Of a DNA stretch of 64,000 nucleotides, positions 23,433-36,305 are shown in pieces. The DNA comes from Papilionanthe hookeriana x Papilionanthe teres (lineage: Eukaryota > Streptophyta > Magnoliopsida > Asparagales > Orchidaceae): contig CM040425.1 of assembly GCA_022702705.1 (NCBI GenBank), forward strand, positions 8,138,001 through 8,202,000, written 5' to 3'. The notes beneath the pieces were generated by a model, which did no database searches, was not told the origin of the DNA, and was given only the letters and a program-made list of their open reading frames with translations. Each line of letters opens with the position of its first letter. Positions within the stretch are counted from its first letter, which is position 1. The position numbers were made by a program, and so were the translations under genes.

Positions 23433-26400
23433 TAGCAAAATTAAAATTGAAGTAAAAATAAATAGTTCATTTTGGGGCTATTTTCTAATTTAAAATAATT
23501 AAAAATCATAAAGTTAAAATATTAAAATGTACCAAAATATTCCAAATTATTTCCTGATCACTTGGGAAGAATTATAATATTTTTCCTAAGCTTACAAATA
23601 AAGTTATAAATTTTAAAATCTTGAAAATGAATTTTAAAAAGTTAAAATGAATTTTTCCCTAATTTTGCATTAAAATAATTACCTTAAATAAAAGAAAAAT
23701 TACAAAAACATGAAATTTTTTTCTTTGAGTTCCATGAACTCAGATGGATTTAAGAAAAAAATAAACTTATTTTTCAACTTAAATAATATTTCATATTTAG
23801 CTAATATTCAAAATTAACAAATAATTATAAAAAAAATAAAATAATTTTGAAAATTAGTCTCAATGGACCTCCGACCTAGGTGAACCTCCAATAATTTTCT
23901 TAATGACAGATGATTAATCTTGGATGATTAATTGAATTAACAAGAAAAATACCAAATTTTGAATTAAAATAATAATAATAAATAAAATAAAAATAAAAAA
24001 AATCACATTTTCTCCATTGATATTTTAATTGACCCATGAGGGGGGTAACATGAATATTTCAATGTCATTTATGATAAAATTAAAGAATTATGAAGTGATA
24101 AGCCAAAAGGGCAAAATGGTAATTATCGACTTTAAGCTTTAATAAATATTTAGGCCTAACCAAAGGGTAGATGGGCAATGAACAATTTTAATTGACCTTA
24201 TTAGATGATTGAAACATAGGATACTAAGGGGTAGAAACCGACTCACCATTTTTTCCATAATAAGGGTAAATTTCTTAAATTAATTGAAATTTAGAAGTTA
24301 ATCAAGTTTGATGATCCTAAAGTAAGGGATTTGATCTAGAAAGATTATAATTCACTAATCTAAACCACTAATAAATGGTTTGATGCTAATGGAATCTTTA
24401 ATAAAGATCACATGTCACTTAATCTATTATCTCTTTAAATTACAAATTTTCCCATAAAGAGCTTAAGGGCTAGGTAATGAACCAAGTTTAATTCTAGCTT
24501 CACTTAATGAGGTTTATAGAAGAGAACAAAATCATTTATTAACGTTTTAAAAAAACTATTAGCTCGACCTCAATCAAATTACCTTAGTCCCTTAATAATC
24601 TAATTTTCCATTAAAGGCTTTCACTCACATAACTTATAAATGAAACATCGAATGAATGTTATCCCACTCAAGGAATAATCAAAACAACTAAGTTCACTGA
24701 GTAAGAATTAAAACATCATTAACACACCCTAGTTGAACATGGGTGTTTAATTAAACTAAATAATGAAACTAAATTAGCACGAAATGATCCCAAAAGTTTT
24801 GAAAATATGTTTAAGGTTATGACTCAAACACTTCCTCAATCTAAAGGGATATTTTAGAAAAACAATTGGATTTCACTGTTCTTTGTTCAAGAAAATCATC
24901 CTTAACACAATTTAAGGACCCACCAAGTTATGAAATAGGTTCTCTAGTTGAATTTAAATCATCGAACTTTAGTTTCTTCTTTCATATTTTTTTGGGATGC
25001 TAACATTTCAGTGGAAGCACTTGAAGAATGCTAGGTACACATTTATGTTTAGTTATTGCAATTTACACTACTTTATTTAATAAATGATCAACTTCTTCCT
25101 GCATGTTACACTTAAGATCACTACCACAAATCAAACAAAACAATGTAACCCCGCATGTTAAAGAAGTCAAGAATTAAACACAAATAAAACTATACAATAT
25201 TGCAATAAAATTAACACACACTCTTTGGAAGATCGAGAATCCCTTGGATGAAGCAGCGTACGGCTGCTAACGAGTTTTCCTACGGTTTGGGTGAAAGTAT
25301 TGAACTCATTTAGTTGAGTTTGTTAAGTTCATCTAAACTAAGTGAATCGAAAGAAAATAATAGTACCAGAATGAGAGAACCGTGGGATCCTAACCGGTGT
25401 CTCTACAATAAACTTAAGTTGCCCCTCACAAGGCATTTGATATTAAATTTGACACATTAGAAAAATTCAACTCTAAACCATGATACTTCTCTTAACATCT
25501 TACATTTGACACTTCTAAAACTTAAACATCTTGTAACGAGGAGCTCAGAGCTCGGAGCATATACTCTGGACATCACGACGAGGAAGCAAGCAACTCTACA
25601 ACACCAAGCCCTTCCTTAGAAATAAACAACAAACCATAAGACTTCGAGATAGTTTTCCTAGTGCGATATAAATCATCACTTTATCTCTTAGACTTTTTCA
25701 CATAGTGAAATATAAGCCCTAACTTGTTTTAGGATTCTGAGGTTGTCATTTGGTATGACTTATATCCTCTTATCTTCCATGTTATTTGCATAATCGACTT
25801 TATGCAAGATATAAGCCCTAAATAATAAAATTGGCAAGATGAAATAACTAATATCGTTTCTAAAAATAAATCCACACAATAAGATAGTTTGGGAAGTCAC
25901 CGGGGTTCATTTTTGGATCCGTGACGTCCCCTACCTCTCATTTCTTTGGATTCTTAAAAATAACTGTTCCTATTTGATCCATTCCCCTTTGAATTCTCAA
26001 TATCCAATCGTGAAAACCTTAAACTTTGAAATTTCTTAAAGCAAAACCAGTAATCTTTATCGAAAGTTTTTTTAAATGACTTTGGTCATTTAGGATGTAA
26101 TTAACTATAGGGGCTTGCCTTTATAAGGAACTTTAGCACCCATGTAATATAAACCATATCTAATCTTTTATATTATATATAAGAACTTGTCGGTCAACAT
26201 AAAATTGGTTCACAGACCAAACGCATGTTATAAATTTATTTGTTTATTTAATTGAGCCTCACTATCAGGTAATGTGCCTACCTCTCAGGATAAGTACATG
26301 ACTTGCGGTGTACAATTTATTTATTTAAACTATTAAGGATATGGGATTGGTTTAGTCTCATTTTTTTAAAAATCAAACACTAGTTTCTAAATTGTTTAAA

Positions 26401-26450
26401 ATTATATATACTTAAATTAAATTAAAATCAGAAAATGTGCTGATAATTTC

Positions 26451-26469
26451 TGGTGACTCCACTGGGGAC
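26451..26469 (+). other. Primer binding site of element 2
   Basis: TGGTGACTCCACTGGGGAC starts 5 bp after the LTR end. It is complementary, with one or two changes, to the 3' end of a plant tRNA-Arg, the primer described for Ogre elements. The tRNA match is from memory. Confidence 0.75.
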
Positions 26470-27059
26470 TAGATCTTCTCTCCATTTTGGATCAGATGAT
26501 TTTGGTTTTATAAATCGGTAGTACATCCGTGTCTCTCATGGGCTAAAATACCATTTGTCCATTGGCATATCTTGCCCATCTCAATCTTGAACAGGTATAG
26601 TAAACTCCCTTTTGATCCTGGGGCCACTGTTTAAACACCTTTAAATAGAGAGGTTTCGGGATCCTTTCCTCCTCCAGAAGTGAGGTGGACCCCCAAGTAG
26701 GTGTTAGTTTAGGAGCAGTTTGCCGAAGCGAGATAGTTATTTCTAATTTTGAGCAGGGTTCTTTACCTTTCTCTCATGTGGCTAATTTATTTGTAATGAA
26801 CTTTTACAAACCTTCTACTCTCAAAATTTATCTACTAATCGAATTATAAACAAAATAAAACCTAATGAAATTGGAAAACTGTACAAACAAAATGAAACCC
26901 AATAAAAATTAAAAACTTTACTACATAAACAAAACCCAAAAAAACTAAATAGGAATATGTTTAGACAATGCTTTGAATATTTTTCTTTCATCCTAAAATC
27001 ATTGCAACAAAAAGGGAAGCATAAGATGACATTAACTCTTTGAATCCTCCCTGTAGAAG
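26470..27059 (+). other. Leader of element 2 with candidate 3' splice site
   Basis: About 590 bp with no ORF between PBS and ORF1. Just before the ORF1 ATG lie TTAAC (27032-27036, possible branch point), CTCTTTGAATCCTCCCTGT and AG (27055-27056), followed by AAG-ATG. Element 3 has the same arrangement (46406-46440), so splicing into ORF1 is plausible. A GGACCCCCAAGTAGGTG stretch near 26690 is also kept in element 3. Confidence 0.5.
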
Positions 27060-28346
27060 ATGTCTGCACTAAGGTTGATCTTTTTATTCACCGCTAGAAT
27101 GGACTTAGCAATCAACAAGAGTGAACTGCCCGATGGAGTGGTCATTCACTTTGGAAAAGGATTTGATAACACGGACATCAAGTTTAGAGACGTCACCGTC
27201 GTTACCCTGAAATCCAGAATACTAGAATCTGTCAAGCCAGTAGTTAAATTCAACTTGAACTCAACACATGAATTCCCTCCCCTCAAGAGGGTTCCGAATG
27301 GGGAAAATACTGCTTACTACAAAAGATTAGCTATCGGAGCTAACAAGGTTACCCAAGGACTGTCGTTGCTATCCCCGCCGGTCTAGTTGTCACTGCACCT
27401 ACCCACATTCCCGCTAAACTAAAAGGGAAGGAAGCCCAAATAAGTGATGAGCTTGCTGCCATGGAGGGTTTGACTTTTACTGTAATACCTTCTGTATTTG
27501 AGATAGGGTCCAACTCAAGGTTTGTACCACTAACTAGAGCACAAAGAAGGAACAAGAACAACTAAAGTCAACTAGATCAGAGCCACTGAAGTTAGTGTTC
27601 CTATAGAAATTCTCGAAGAAAAAGAAGAACAGCTCGAGATCTCACTGCTGTTAGGAGGAATTAGGTTTCACCCACTCTCTGCTGTCTCAAATGAAGAAGA
27701 CTCTAGAAGATCGTAGCTATGCTACCCCGAGCCTCTTACTATGATGATTGGAGGGAAAGAAAGATAAACAATATTCCGTTGAATCAATTACAGACAGTGA
27801 TTGAGAAACTGACAAAGAAAGAAAACTGCCCCGTGTCTGAGAGTCTAAGAAGAATGAGGAGAGTATTGGTCAATTCCCATATCAGACCGAGAGTGACTCT
27901 CGATATCGCTCAAGAGAAACCTTCACCAAGAAGAAGGAAACAAAGTCATCATAATAAGAGATTACCCGCTTAGGTATTTGGTCTACATGTTAGGGAACAC
28001 ACCAATTATCAACATAATGCTAGTAGACCATCCAGTCCTAGGCTTTCAAAATTAAGAAGGATGGTGTGGTAACCTAAAATTGTTGAACCAATACCGATGA
28101 GAAAGTCTAATAGGTAAAATTTTGATGAGGAGCCTAGTTCTCAAAGGAGTGTTACTATTCAAGAGTCCACTCCATGAAATTCAACAACCTTCACCCATTA
28201 GCCTAAAAAATGTCAAAGGAAGATCACTCGAAGCCACTTTGGAAAGGCTGTAAACCAATATCCAATAGTTTTCTAGAGAAAGAAAGGATGAGCTTGAAAG
28301 CGAAGATGACTTATCAAAATACATGGAAGAAGACTTTGTTGAGTGA
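27060..28346 (+). pseudogene. ORF1 of element 2 (Ogre-type extra ORF before gag)
   Basis: Ogre elements carry an extra ORF of unknown function upstream of gag; this fits in position and size. It begins MSALRLIFLFTARMDLAIN (27060-27386 open), with the KFNLNS...FPP motif shared with element 3. Basic segments follow (27719-27973, RRMRRVLVNSHIRPR). Next is a GLHVREHT motif near 27980 (also in element 3). It ends with an acidic tail, SEDDLSKYMEEDFVE, at a TGA (28344-28346). Several frameshifts and stops interrupt it. The start is supported by the adjacent splice-acceptor-like site. Confidence 0.6.
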
Positions 28347-28399
28347 AGGTAGTTGAAACTAGGGGTCATCATCCCTGCGAGAGGCCCCAGAACCCGCAG

Positions 28400-29217
28400 A
28401 AGGAGATGACCCAAAGGCAATGAAAAAGCTCGTTTAGCAAAAGGTTGAAACAATTGATCGATTGGAAAGGAGGATGGAAGAAATGATGGTCTCCATTTCC
28501 ACACTCCAAATTCAAACTCAAACTCTAAAAGAAGTGCCTGCAGAGGTCTTTCAGATCATAGATGAAAAAAAATAACTTATCTCCGTCAATAGAGAGGAAT
28601 GAACAAAGAAGGATTTTGTTCAAAGTCTAGTAGCAAAAAAAGATTATTAAAAATATGGTAGAATAGTAGGTAAGAGAAGCCTTAGCTCAGTTCAAAAGCA
28701 AGGATTTGATTCTGAGAGGTAGACCCCAACCCGAAGAATTTGATGTTGTGCAATAACCCAACAATTTCGTATAACCTCTGGTTCAGACTTTTGACGAGAC
28801 GAGAAACCCCCACAACATGGTGAACACTTCAGTGCAAGTTGCTGCAATGTGGGGGGGGTGATGATGCTTTGCTGTTCCACCAGTTTGTTAGTAGTTTTTC
28901 ATGAGTTGCCTTCGACTGGTACACAGAGTTGCCCAATAGATCAGTTATGAAATTCTTAGAACTAGAAAACCTATTTGTGAAATGGTTCGTTGGAGCTTAA
29001 AACTACATCACCATTGGTGATCTTGTGGTAGAGAAATAGAAGCCAGTTGAAACTTTGGTGGACTATATTCTGCAGTGGAGAAATTTAAATATGAAGTGTG
29101 AGCCACAACTCCAAGAATAGCATGCAATTGGGATTCTACTGAAAAGTATTCACAGCCTGATAACATTTCTCCTTAAGGGGTTTACAATAAAGACATTTGA
29201 GAAACTACTTAGCAAGG
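28400..29217 (+). pseudogene. gag: gag, 5' part, of element 2
   Basis: The N-terminal coiled-coil-like segment ERRMEEMMVSISTLQIQ matches DKKMEEMTAAMTTMATL of element 3. The core follows: LLFHQFVSS, FDWYTE and later VEKLKPVETLVDYI-like and RWRNLNMKCEPQLQE-like segments, in shifting frames. Gag is cut at 29217 by LTR copy 3, in the middle of a region that continues in element 3 at about 48700. An indel-rich G run lies at 28850-28858. Confidence 0.65.
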
Positions 29218-31187
29218 TGTTGACCTCACTTTTGGTTAAGGTCTAGTCTATCTTTAGAATAGCCCAGGGTCTAGCCATAGGACTCTCCTGGTGACTTTCT
29301 TAGAAGTCTAGTCTTGGAACCCTCCCCCTTTAGAAATTCAAACTTTTCTCACTCACTGGGAGTTTTCATATGCTTAAGATTCAACCTCCAATTTTTTGGA
29401 GGAAGAGACCAAACATAAAGAAGCCTAGGGGAAGTCTTCTATAGGTGGTCAAACATTAGGATCTACCCTGGGGGGTCTGGAGCTTACACACACTTACACT
29501 ACACACTCACAACCCTAAAAAAAGCACATCACCTTTGATCCACTGAATCTTTTGCAAACTCATGAAAGTGGTTTTTGCAAGCCCTTACCCCAGGCTAGGG
29601 TTTGGCTAGTACTAACACATAGAGGACCAGATGAGGGTGACCTTTGGTCCATGGCTCAACCTAAACAAGGCCATATTACTCACTTTCAACTAATCCCAAT
29701 TTTTTCCAAAATTTCAAACTTCTAACCCCTTGCCCATAAACCTACCCAAAATACCCCCACAACCCTAAAATCCCCCAAAATTTCTAAAATCACCCAAATT
29801 ACCCATAATTTTTCAAAAATCATTCCAAAATACTCCCTACCACTCAAATTCACCAAAATTAGTCAAAATTACCAAATTTCCTAAAAAATCCCCAAAATGA
29901 CCAAAAAATCCAGCCCAAATTTCCAAAAATTCTCATAAATTTCTAAAACCTCCCAAATATTCCTAATTTTATTTCTCTCAACTACCGCATGACCCAATTT
30001 GGCCAATTTAGCCCAATTTAACCAAAAGCCCCAATTTGACCCATTTAACCCAAAAGTACCCAAAATTAAACTCAACATTTACCCAATTGACCCCAATCTT
30101 ACCCAATTTTAGTTCCAAACTTTAATTCAACGTCATTAGCCTCAATATAAACCAAATACAAGCTCAATTTGACCCATATTTGAGATCAATTTCACTTAAA
30201 ATCCAAAATCAACAATTTTGCCTAAGTGACCCAAATCCCCTAAATTGACCTAACACCAATCAATTTTTCCCAAATTTGAATTCTAAACTTCCCATGATAC
30301 TTCCTTAAACTGAATTGAACCATCAATTACCCCCAATTTGGATCCAAGCCTCACTCAAATCCACTTAAAGTTCAAAACCCCAAATTTTGACCCAAACATG
30401 CCATATGCCCAAAATCTCCCAAATTGATTGCCCTACTACCAAAATTTCCACCCAATTGATGTTGGGAACTCTTTATGACATCCACTAGACCATTTGGAAC
30501 CTTCAATTAGCCTTGTACCCAACCCTAGCCTAACATAAACCCAAGCTAACCTAACTTGCCCCAAATTGACCAAAATCCCAAATTAAGCCAACTTGATCCC
30601 CCAAAACAATCCAAAACCACTCCAATCCTTATCTAAACCATTTATGGCAATCATATGCACAATATTGCTCAATCTCTTGGGCTCAATTCAAGCTTAAACC
30701 AAAGTTAGCCCAATTTGAACCCAAAGCGACCCAAATGAACCCATGCTACAAATTCACCAAATTGAACAAAATGTGACCAAGCCAACCCCTCCACATCCAC
30801 TAAATTGATCCTAGGAACTACCCTAGATGCTCTTAACCCAAGCTAGTGAGACATGGACCAAAGGATCCTCAATTTGGGAGATCCCTTCCATATTTGCTTA
30901 AACCATATGGATCCTTGCCAAAATTGCTCACCAAACTTAATTTCTCCCACGTGATGGCCTGGCTCACCTGACCACTAGCTCACCTGACCCATGGCCAGCT
31001 CCTCCATCCTTGCCAGCCAGTCTAGTCACTTGAGGTGCCCAAACCGAGAGCCACATCCAAGCCAAGCAAACCCAAACTCCACCCTATCGCCAGCTTAGCC
31101 CAAAATTGCCATTGGAGCTCTTCTGCACTCCACCCAAGTAGCTCTTTGCACCTGAATTGAAGCCCTGGCAGCCACCCCAGTCATGAA

Positions 31188-31195
31188 TATTTAAA
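31188..31195 (+). promoter_or_regulatory. TATA box of LTR copy 3
   Basis: TATTTAAA, followed by CCACCACCCTTCACGGCC, at the same place as in copies 1 and 5, about 1970 bp after the LTR start. Confidence 0.6.
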
Positions 31196-34100
31196 CCACC
31201 ACCCTTCACGGCCAAAAGGTTGGCTGAACCAGACCTTAACAAAGCTCTGTCCAATCACTCCAAATCCTTTCCACAGTATAGAGAACTCAATCCCCACTAC
31301 ATTCCTGCCCTGAAACTCATTGACTTGGCTCAATTTTGGAGTCCAATTTTAGACCAAAAACATGACATCCTCCAAAACTTCACCAAATTCAAATTAAACT
31401 CACCTACACCATCCCCACAACAAGAGAAGAAGTTCCCCCACTGAAAACCCCATCACCAGGCCACTCCTGCAAGACTTCCACCAAAGTTCCAAATCGGGTC
31501 TGGTCACTTTCATACCTAAGCAATTCACCAGGGAAAGAGGCTTCATTCTTGAGCTCTTGGGACTCAAACGAAGGTGTAGAGCATCTCTGATTGAAGCTTC
31601 ACTTCTCAGAGCCAATGTATTAACCTCTCCTTCTTCCCGAGCTTCTCTGAGTTCTCCATGTAATTAGAGTTAATTTAAATCATGCTTAGCCATATGGACA
31701 TGTTCGCCATGCTTAGAAGAGTCTATAGGATCAAACCTGAAGAGTTTTCATCGAGTCTAGGTTGAGAAATTAGGGTTTTAGTGTGGACGATCACAGGATC
31801 ACACCAGACGGAGACGAAGACGGTCAGCCGTTGGATCGTGCATGTTTATGTTGGACGGCTCAGATCGAGCTGGACGAGAAGATGAAACAAAATAGCGGGT
31901 CGTGTGGAATCCCAGTCAGCTGGCGGTGTCAAATGGCAGCACACTGCATGGAGACTTCGATCCACCCTAGGTTGACGTGGTTAAGTGAGAAAATATGGAT
32001 TTTTTGAATTATTTAAATCACCTAAATTTTAAAAATCCATAACTTGGTGTAGAAAAATCATAAAAACAAAATAAAAATACCCTCTTGCTCAGAGAACAGA
32101 GAAGAATAATGTGGAAATGGTTTGAAATTTATTTGATCCATGTATGATTATTAATTAATTAAATACCCTCGTAGTCTTATAATTCTCCATGCATTAGGAC
32201 ATTTCATCATGGCTTGCCATTTTAGCATGTTGTAGCCTCTATCATGGGGGATATTCACTGATTTTTCGAGGTCAGAGGAGACCTCTATGAAGAGATCTAT
32301 ATTATCCAAGTTTTGGCACCTGTTTTGATAAATTAATTCCAATAATTAACATGTTGATTAGAAAAATCCAGAAAAAATATGAAAGGTTCCCTATGACCTG
32401 AGGACGCTAAGAAAAATAGAAATTTTATTTAAATCACTAAAATGGATTATATATAAATTGGATTATATATAAATGAAAATGGCTTAAAAAAATTCTCCAC
32501 TAAATTTTAAAGGTCAGAGAACTCTCGATAAAAATTTCATGACATTTAGAGTTCATATAACCACTTAAATGAATTTTCTAAGTGAAATGATAATTTTAAA
32601 CAATAAACTAATTTTAGTAATTAAAATAGAACTCAAAAAATTGTTAAGTTGGTTTTGTGAGTTCTCTGTGATCAGAGGATTTCTCTAAAACTAAAATTGG
32701 AATATTAATAAAATTGCAATTTTAATAAAATTTTCATTTTTAACTATATTTTAAATATTTAAATAATTAAAAAATATTAAAAATCACCAAATTATCACTT
32801 TTTATCTCCTAATCATTTAGGGACCATCCACATAATTTTCCTAAGTCTCTAAATAAAGATATTAATTTTTAAAGGCTTAATTTCATTTTTAAAAGGCTAA
32901 AAATGAATTTTCTTATTTTTCCACTAAAATAATTCTAATAATATAATAAAAATCAAAAAAATATAAAATTTTTTTTAGGGTTCCTTGATCCTTGGGGGAT
33001 TTAATAAAAATATAAAATTGAATTTTCAACTATTAAAATATATTACAATTAATTAAAACTCCAAAACTTAAAATAATTCTAATAATTAAATTAAAAATTT
33101 AAAAAGTCATGAAATTTTGTCCAAGTGGTCCTCTGGTTTAGGTCTACCTCCAATAAAATTTTCAAAGTTAGAGGTCTTGTTTTGGACAAGTTATTGAATT
33201 TATATTAAAAAACCTTATTTTTGCATTAAAATAAATATATAAATTAAATTAAAATTTGAAAAATCACATTTTCTCCTCTAATGTTTTCATTAACCCATAA
33301 GTGGGGCCATATAAAAGTTTTAAAGTCATTTGAGCTAAGTTCAATAAATTATGAAGAGATAAAGGCCTTTTGAGGTAAAAATTATAATTTTGAAGAATTT
33401 AGCCTTAATCAATATTTAAGCTTAATTAAAATGGGAAAGAGCAATAAATGATCATAATCATTATGTTTGAGTGTTTGAAATATAGAAGGGTAAGTGGTAG
33501 AAACCCATTTCATTTTGCCAAATTAAATGATAGAATTTATGATTTAATTAATCATCATAGTTTGGAAGAAAATTAAATTAAAAGAGCCTTAAGGTTAGGG
33601 GTTGATTTTGGAAGGTATTCCACTAATTTAATATCCCTTCATTTGATGTTTAAATGATAATTTAATATTTTGATAAGAATCACAATCATGAAGGTCATTT
33701 AATTTCCTTTTCTAAAGACATGAAGATATCTACTAAAATCTTAAGGGCTTAGTAGTGAGTTAGGCTTACTCAAAGGATTTAACTAATAAGAATTAGAAAA
33801 GAAAACATATTTAATTTTAAGCTACTTTTGAAATTTTACAAGCCCATCAAAATTTGATAAATTCTTCCATAAGTTAAGTTTTCCTCTGAAGTCCCACTCA
33901 CATAATTCCTAACTAAAGTACCAAATGATAATTATCCTGCCTTTTGGGATGACTAAAGCATTGGCTCATGGAGCACAAGGGTATAAAAAAGGGGGATGAA
34001 TCATTTAATAAATATGATAAGTTCAAATAAACTCAAGGAAGCTCAAAAGGAGTGTGAAATGTCCAGGTATCCCCTAGATCCGTTTAACATATCATTTGGA

Positions 34101-34415
34101 CACCTTTTAGAACAACTGGACATATTATATCTGTAAAATGAAAAATATCTCTCAAATAAATGAATAGAACCCATCAGGTTATGACCTAGGAATTTGTAAG
34201 CTTATGACAAACATACACATAGGTTTTACTTTCCTGTAAATTATAAATGTTTATTACAAGAATACTAAATTTTCAGGTGAAGATGATGGGAAGTCCTACC
34301 AGGTATGCTTTTATTTTATTGTAATTTACTTACTTGCACTCTACTGCACTTTCTTTCGTTGCAAATTTGCATGCTAAACAATAATGTCACCCTGCATGAA
34401 AACTAAAACCTTTAG

Positions 34416-34420
34416 GATAG
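34416..34420. other. Target-site duplication of element C, left
   Basis: GATAG directly before the left LTR. The identical GATAG is at 44425-44429. Removing element C and one copy restores the sequence CTTTAGGATAG...CCACAAAAC..., which aligns with the uninterrupted LTR copy 1 (5668-5690). Confidence 0.85.
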
Positions 34421-36287
34421 TGATGCAACTTTTTTATATGCAAGAATTTAAGACCCATATTTATATATTTATAATGATTTTGTAAAGTCACAATTTCAAA
34501 AGTAAGTATACTTATTGTATCAAGTAATACAAGGCTCTAATGGAGTCCCATTTATCGATCACACTGGGAAGCAAAGTAAGAGGCCCTTAGTCAAAATCTA
34601 GTCTACTACTAACAGCCTTAGTTTGGAATGGTCAATATAAGTGTTTTTTTTCTAACAACTTCTCCTAAATGCAGATGATTATATATAAGGATAATAACTA
34701 CTCCTAAATGCAAATTTTACTTCTAAAGATAACAGTTTCTGGATAAATTCGTTTAGAGAATTTTGAGATAATAAAATCTACTATTCTTATGTAATGAATT
34801 GGATAATGTAAAGGAATGAGATGCATTAAATATTATATGTGCTAAATAGGAGCAATCCTATTCTTCACCCTCTTCAGAGTACCCCCTCTTCAGAGTGTTA
34901 TAAAGAACATTGGCAAATCCTAGCTTTAGTTCCTAAATCAATGGTTAGGCTAGGAGGATACTGGCTCTCACTTCAGAGCTCCCACTGCCCTTCACCTGAA
35001 GGCTAACCCTAGCTTTAATTACCAAACTAAGGACCAAATTGGGGATCTCAACATGTCACCGTGAAACCTCCAATTTGACACCCATGAAATCATATTTCCC
35101 TATTTATTTGCACTCAATCCCCATGAACTATGCAATTCATTCACCGACATTGAATGTGGTTCCACTTTTTCGAGTCAATGCAATTACAATGAATTTTAAT
35201 ACTAAAACGAGCTCTTTTTATAATGTAAATAAAGTGCAAGTAGAAACCATAACATTTATAATTAAAACTTATTTTATTAAGCATCCCAATATCCTAAACA
35301 TGAGTCATACTCATTGCAAAAGAAAAGTAGAATGGAAACAATGAAATAATCTTTTCATGCCACTATTTCCTTGGTAGAAGAAAGAGTAAGAGAAAGACAT
35401 CACAAAACATGAAGAAAACACAAAGGAAAAACTCATTTCAAAGAAAAACCACAAAATAAGTGTTTACAAAATCATAAGATAATGAAGAGCACAATACTTA
35501 GCTTTTCCACTTGAAAGAAAGATAAAAATCTCTCCCATAAAGTCTCCCACCGACCCATGCAATCCTAGAACATTCCCTTACAAATTCTCTTAAAATCCCC
35601 TCACCAATCTCTCCAAAAAGGTAGAAATCTACATTTCTACTCCTATTCTAAGATCTCTAAGCAATCATCAAGTTTTCCCTAACATCTACCCCTCATTTTT
35701 GGCTTCAAATTCGCTTAAAAATAGTGTATGGACAAATTTCACAAGAGGTGCTCTAAGAAACCGTCCAAAAAATGTTCAGGTTCAATTTATATGGCCAATA
35801 AACACTCCTAGCGCCGCCAGTGCCTTATTTGGGCGCTGCCAGCGCCCAAAAAATGTGTCTTCAGGTTTCAGGCGCCTCCGGCGTTGGTTTGGGAGCCCCC
35901 GGCGCCCATTCTACGTAGCTTCACCATTTTGCTCCGTTTGACTCCGTTTTAGCTTTGATTCGCCCCGTTTCAGTTGCGTTGCGTTCCTAACAGATAGCCC
36001 TACAAAATAAGCATAAAATAACCTTTCTTTAAAGTGTAATCTCATTCAAAAATATGTAAGAAGTGTAAAATAGATAAACATAGAAAGACTTATCGAAATG
36101 TGTCAGGCCAAAATTTGCTTTATTGCTCATTTTTGCTCCAAATTGCACCATTTTTTGTTCCTTTTGCTCCAATCACCATTTCTTGTACCTAAAACCAAAA
36201 AACATACAAAATACCTTCCTTTTAAAGTGTAATATCACCAAAATTGAGTAAAATCATATAGCAAAAACCGTATATATTTTTTGTGCA
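34421..36287 (-). repeat. 3' LTR of element C
   Basis: 1867 bp, start TGATGCAAC (plus) and end TTTGTGCA. It is very similar to the 5' LTR (42532-44424) through ACGCAAGTATAC-, TACAAGGCTCTAATGGAGTCCC- and GGATACTGGCTCTCAC-type blocks. Confidence 0.85.
35808..35915 (-). promoter_or_regulatory. GC-rich palindrome cluster in U3 of element C LTR
   Basis: Several GGCGC/GCGCC motifs in 110 bp of otherwise AT-rich LTR. They include a perfect inverted repeat GGGCGCT-GCC-AGCGCCC at 35831-35847. Equivalent clusters are in the partner LTR (43940-44040), B (19800-19900) and D (39198-39360). An upstream promoter element is the likely role. Confidence 0.45.
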
Positions 36288-36305
36288 TTAAAATCCCTCA
36301 AACCT
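36288..36305 (-). other. Polypurine tract of element C
   Basis: On minus, AGGTTTGAGGGATTTTAA directly precedes the 3' LTR. It matches the tract of element B except for its last bases. Confidence 0.5.

Larger units (their letters stand above)
20264..26445 (+). repeat. Giant Ogre-type LTR, copy 2
   Basis: Same layout as copy 1: C/A-rich part (20340-21300), decayed TATA (about 21892), splice donor, GC-rich block (about 22480-22700), hairpin repeats (22970-23890), long AT-rich stretch (to 25000), U5 hairpin (26105-26126) and the end GCTGATA, a mutated GCCGACA. No genes inside. Confidence 0.8.
20264..29217 (+). mobile_element. Ogre-type element 2 (truncated)
   Basis: 5' LTR without its first few hundred bp (20264-26445), an intact PBS, leader, ORF1 and the first part of gag. 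Gag ends abruptly at 29217, where the LTR of element 3 begins. The rest of gag, all of pol and the 3' LTR are not in the window. Element B sits at its left edge. It is closely related to element 3 in ORF1 and gag. Confidence 0.75.
29218..34420 (+). repeat. 5' LTR of element 3, first part (copy 3)
   Basis: TGTTGACCTCAC start, C/A-rich part, TATA at 31188, decayed splice donor (31617), GC-rich block (31775-31990), hairpin repeats (32250-33150), then AT-rich sequence. It is cut at 34420 by element C and continues at 44430. Together the two parts make about 6.6 kb. ORFs inside are chance. Confidence 0.8.

Noticed and set aside
31220..31615. Small ORFs in LTR copy 3 near the TATA box
   Set aside because: Same region as above, with no frame conserved between copies.
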